This document shows positions 63,694 to 64,000 of a stretch of DNA of 64,000 nucleotides, piece after piece. The first letter of the stretch is position 1, and every line of letters begins with the position of its first letter. The DNA lies in contig NZ_JAIQZE010000002.1 in NCBI RefSeq assembly GCF_020164595.1, positions 186,001-250,000 on the forward strand. Direction: 5' to 3'. The notes beneath the pieces were generated by a model that was given only the letters and a program-made list of their open reading frames with translations, had not been told where the DNA came from and ran no database searches. Both the position numbers and the translations under genes were made by a program. Source of the stretch: Psychroflexus longus (GTDB lineage Bacteria > Bacteroidota > Bacteroidia > Flavobacteriales > Flavobacteriaceae).

Positions 63694-64000
63694 ATGAAAT
63701 TCAAGATCAGTATTATAACCTGTTTATTTTTAATAGCCTCTACTTCAGTTTTAGCTCAAGTAAAATCAGTAGTGCCCGGCAAAGACTTTAGTAGCATAAG
63801 AGTATCCACGGGACTTTTTGTTGAAATCGTAACCAATTCAGAAGAAAATAAAATTGAGGTGAAAGGACCTCAACGTGATAAAGTGAACATTGAAGTCAAA
63901 AAAGGTGAATTGCAACTTAGCTTGCCTGTAGGTCAAATTTTTTCTGAAGCTGAGATTCTTGTTACAGTTTACGCCAAGGACTTCCAGGAACTTAAAGTAA
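63694..64000 (+). CDS. DUF2807-like secreted protein (3' end missing)
   Basis: 102 residues of the start are visible before the window ends. Signal peptide MKFKISIITCLFLIASTSVL followed by AQ, then FSSIRVSTGLFVEIVTNSEE and KIEVKGPQRDKVNIEVKKGE, the head of a DUF2807 (GIN) auto-transporter-like beta-helix, common in Bacteroidota envelopes. Function unknown. The rest lies outside the window. Confidence 0.8.
   Translation, partial: MKFKISIITCLFLIASTSVLAQVKSVVPGKDFSSIRVSTGLFVEIVTNSEENKIEVKGPQRDKVNIEVKKGELQLSLPVGQIFSEAEILVTVYAKDFQELKV

Noticed and set aside
1-64000. CRISPR array, insertion sequence, integrase or prophage genes
   Set aside because: No regularly spaced repeats, transposase, integrase or phage structural motif was seen on either strand.

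Overview
The window is AT-rich, densely coded chromosome from a member of the Bacteroidota, almost certainly family Flavobacteriaceae. Supporting signs are TAnnTTTG-type promoter boxes, the exosortase XrtF pair, a GYDIA-type GHMP kinase next to HMG-CoA reductase, a DUF6909-like protein, an HYC_CC_PP protein, and an S16 protein with a long acidic tail. The genus cannot be fixed from this sequence. No rRNA, CRISPR array, insertion sequence or prophage was seen. One tRNA (Phe, anticodon GAA) is present.

Layout. 1-1.9 kb: end of rodA, then rimM and rpsP. 2.0-5.1 kb: an accessory island of exported proteins on the minus strand, led by an M23-peptidase lipoprotein with a toxin-like architecture, followed by three small secreted proteins and a broken paralogue. 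5.4-9.0 kb: PolB-like exonuclease, duplicated oligopeptide ABC ATPase, dinB. 9.0-17.1 kb: a copper/heavy-metal efflux cluster (HMA-MauE protein, CusB-, TolC- and CusA-like proteins, HYC_CC_PP protein). 17.1-24.5 kb: xrtF and its partner, a GAF protein, and surface-polysaccharide genes (CapD/WbpM-like, Wza, Wzc, NlpC/P60). 24.5-31.2 kb: comEC, a thioredoxin, a POT peptide transporter and dipeptidyl peptidase IV. 31.4-33.6 kb: two mevalonate-pathway genes. 33.7-41.3 kb: envelope cluster (PpiD-like chaperone, CNNM/CorC protein, LptC, TPR protein, beta-barrel protein, coaX). 41.4-50.1 kb: tRNA-Phe, a DUF6090-like protein, a YfcC antiporter, prolyl oligopeptidase, asd and an ABC-F protein, with several gene-poor gaps. 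50.1-54.8 kb: two small membrane proteins, a methyltransferase and mfd. 54.9-62.3 kb: dTDP-rhamnose synthesis (rfbBACD) in a row with a DUF6909-like protein, a GH3 enzyme and an M23 peptidase. 62.4-64 kb: tatA, lpxH and the start of a DUF2807-type protein.

How the genes fit together. Much of the window builds or maintains the envelope: wall (RodA, M23, NlpC/P60), lipopolysaccharide (LpxH, LptC), surface polysaccharide (CapD, Wza, Wzc, rhamnose), protein export (TatA, PpiD, XrtF) and metal efflux. DPP IV plus the POT transporter form a peptide-use pair. The most unusual parts are the 2-5 kb secreted-protein island, which I read as a possible peptidoglycan-targeting effector with immunity-like partners, and the DUF6909/GH3 pair, whose C-terminal phosphorylase-like motifs suggest an uncharacterised nucleoside or nucleotide activity. 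Small genes easily missed are a 53-aa and a 58-aa membrane protein near 50-51 kb. Several convergent gene pairs share their stop codons in four bases.
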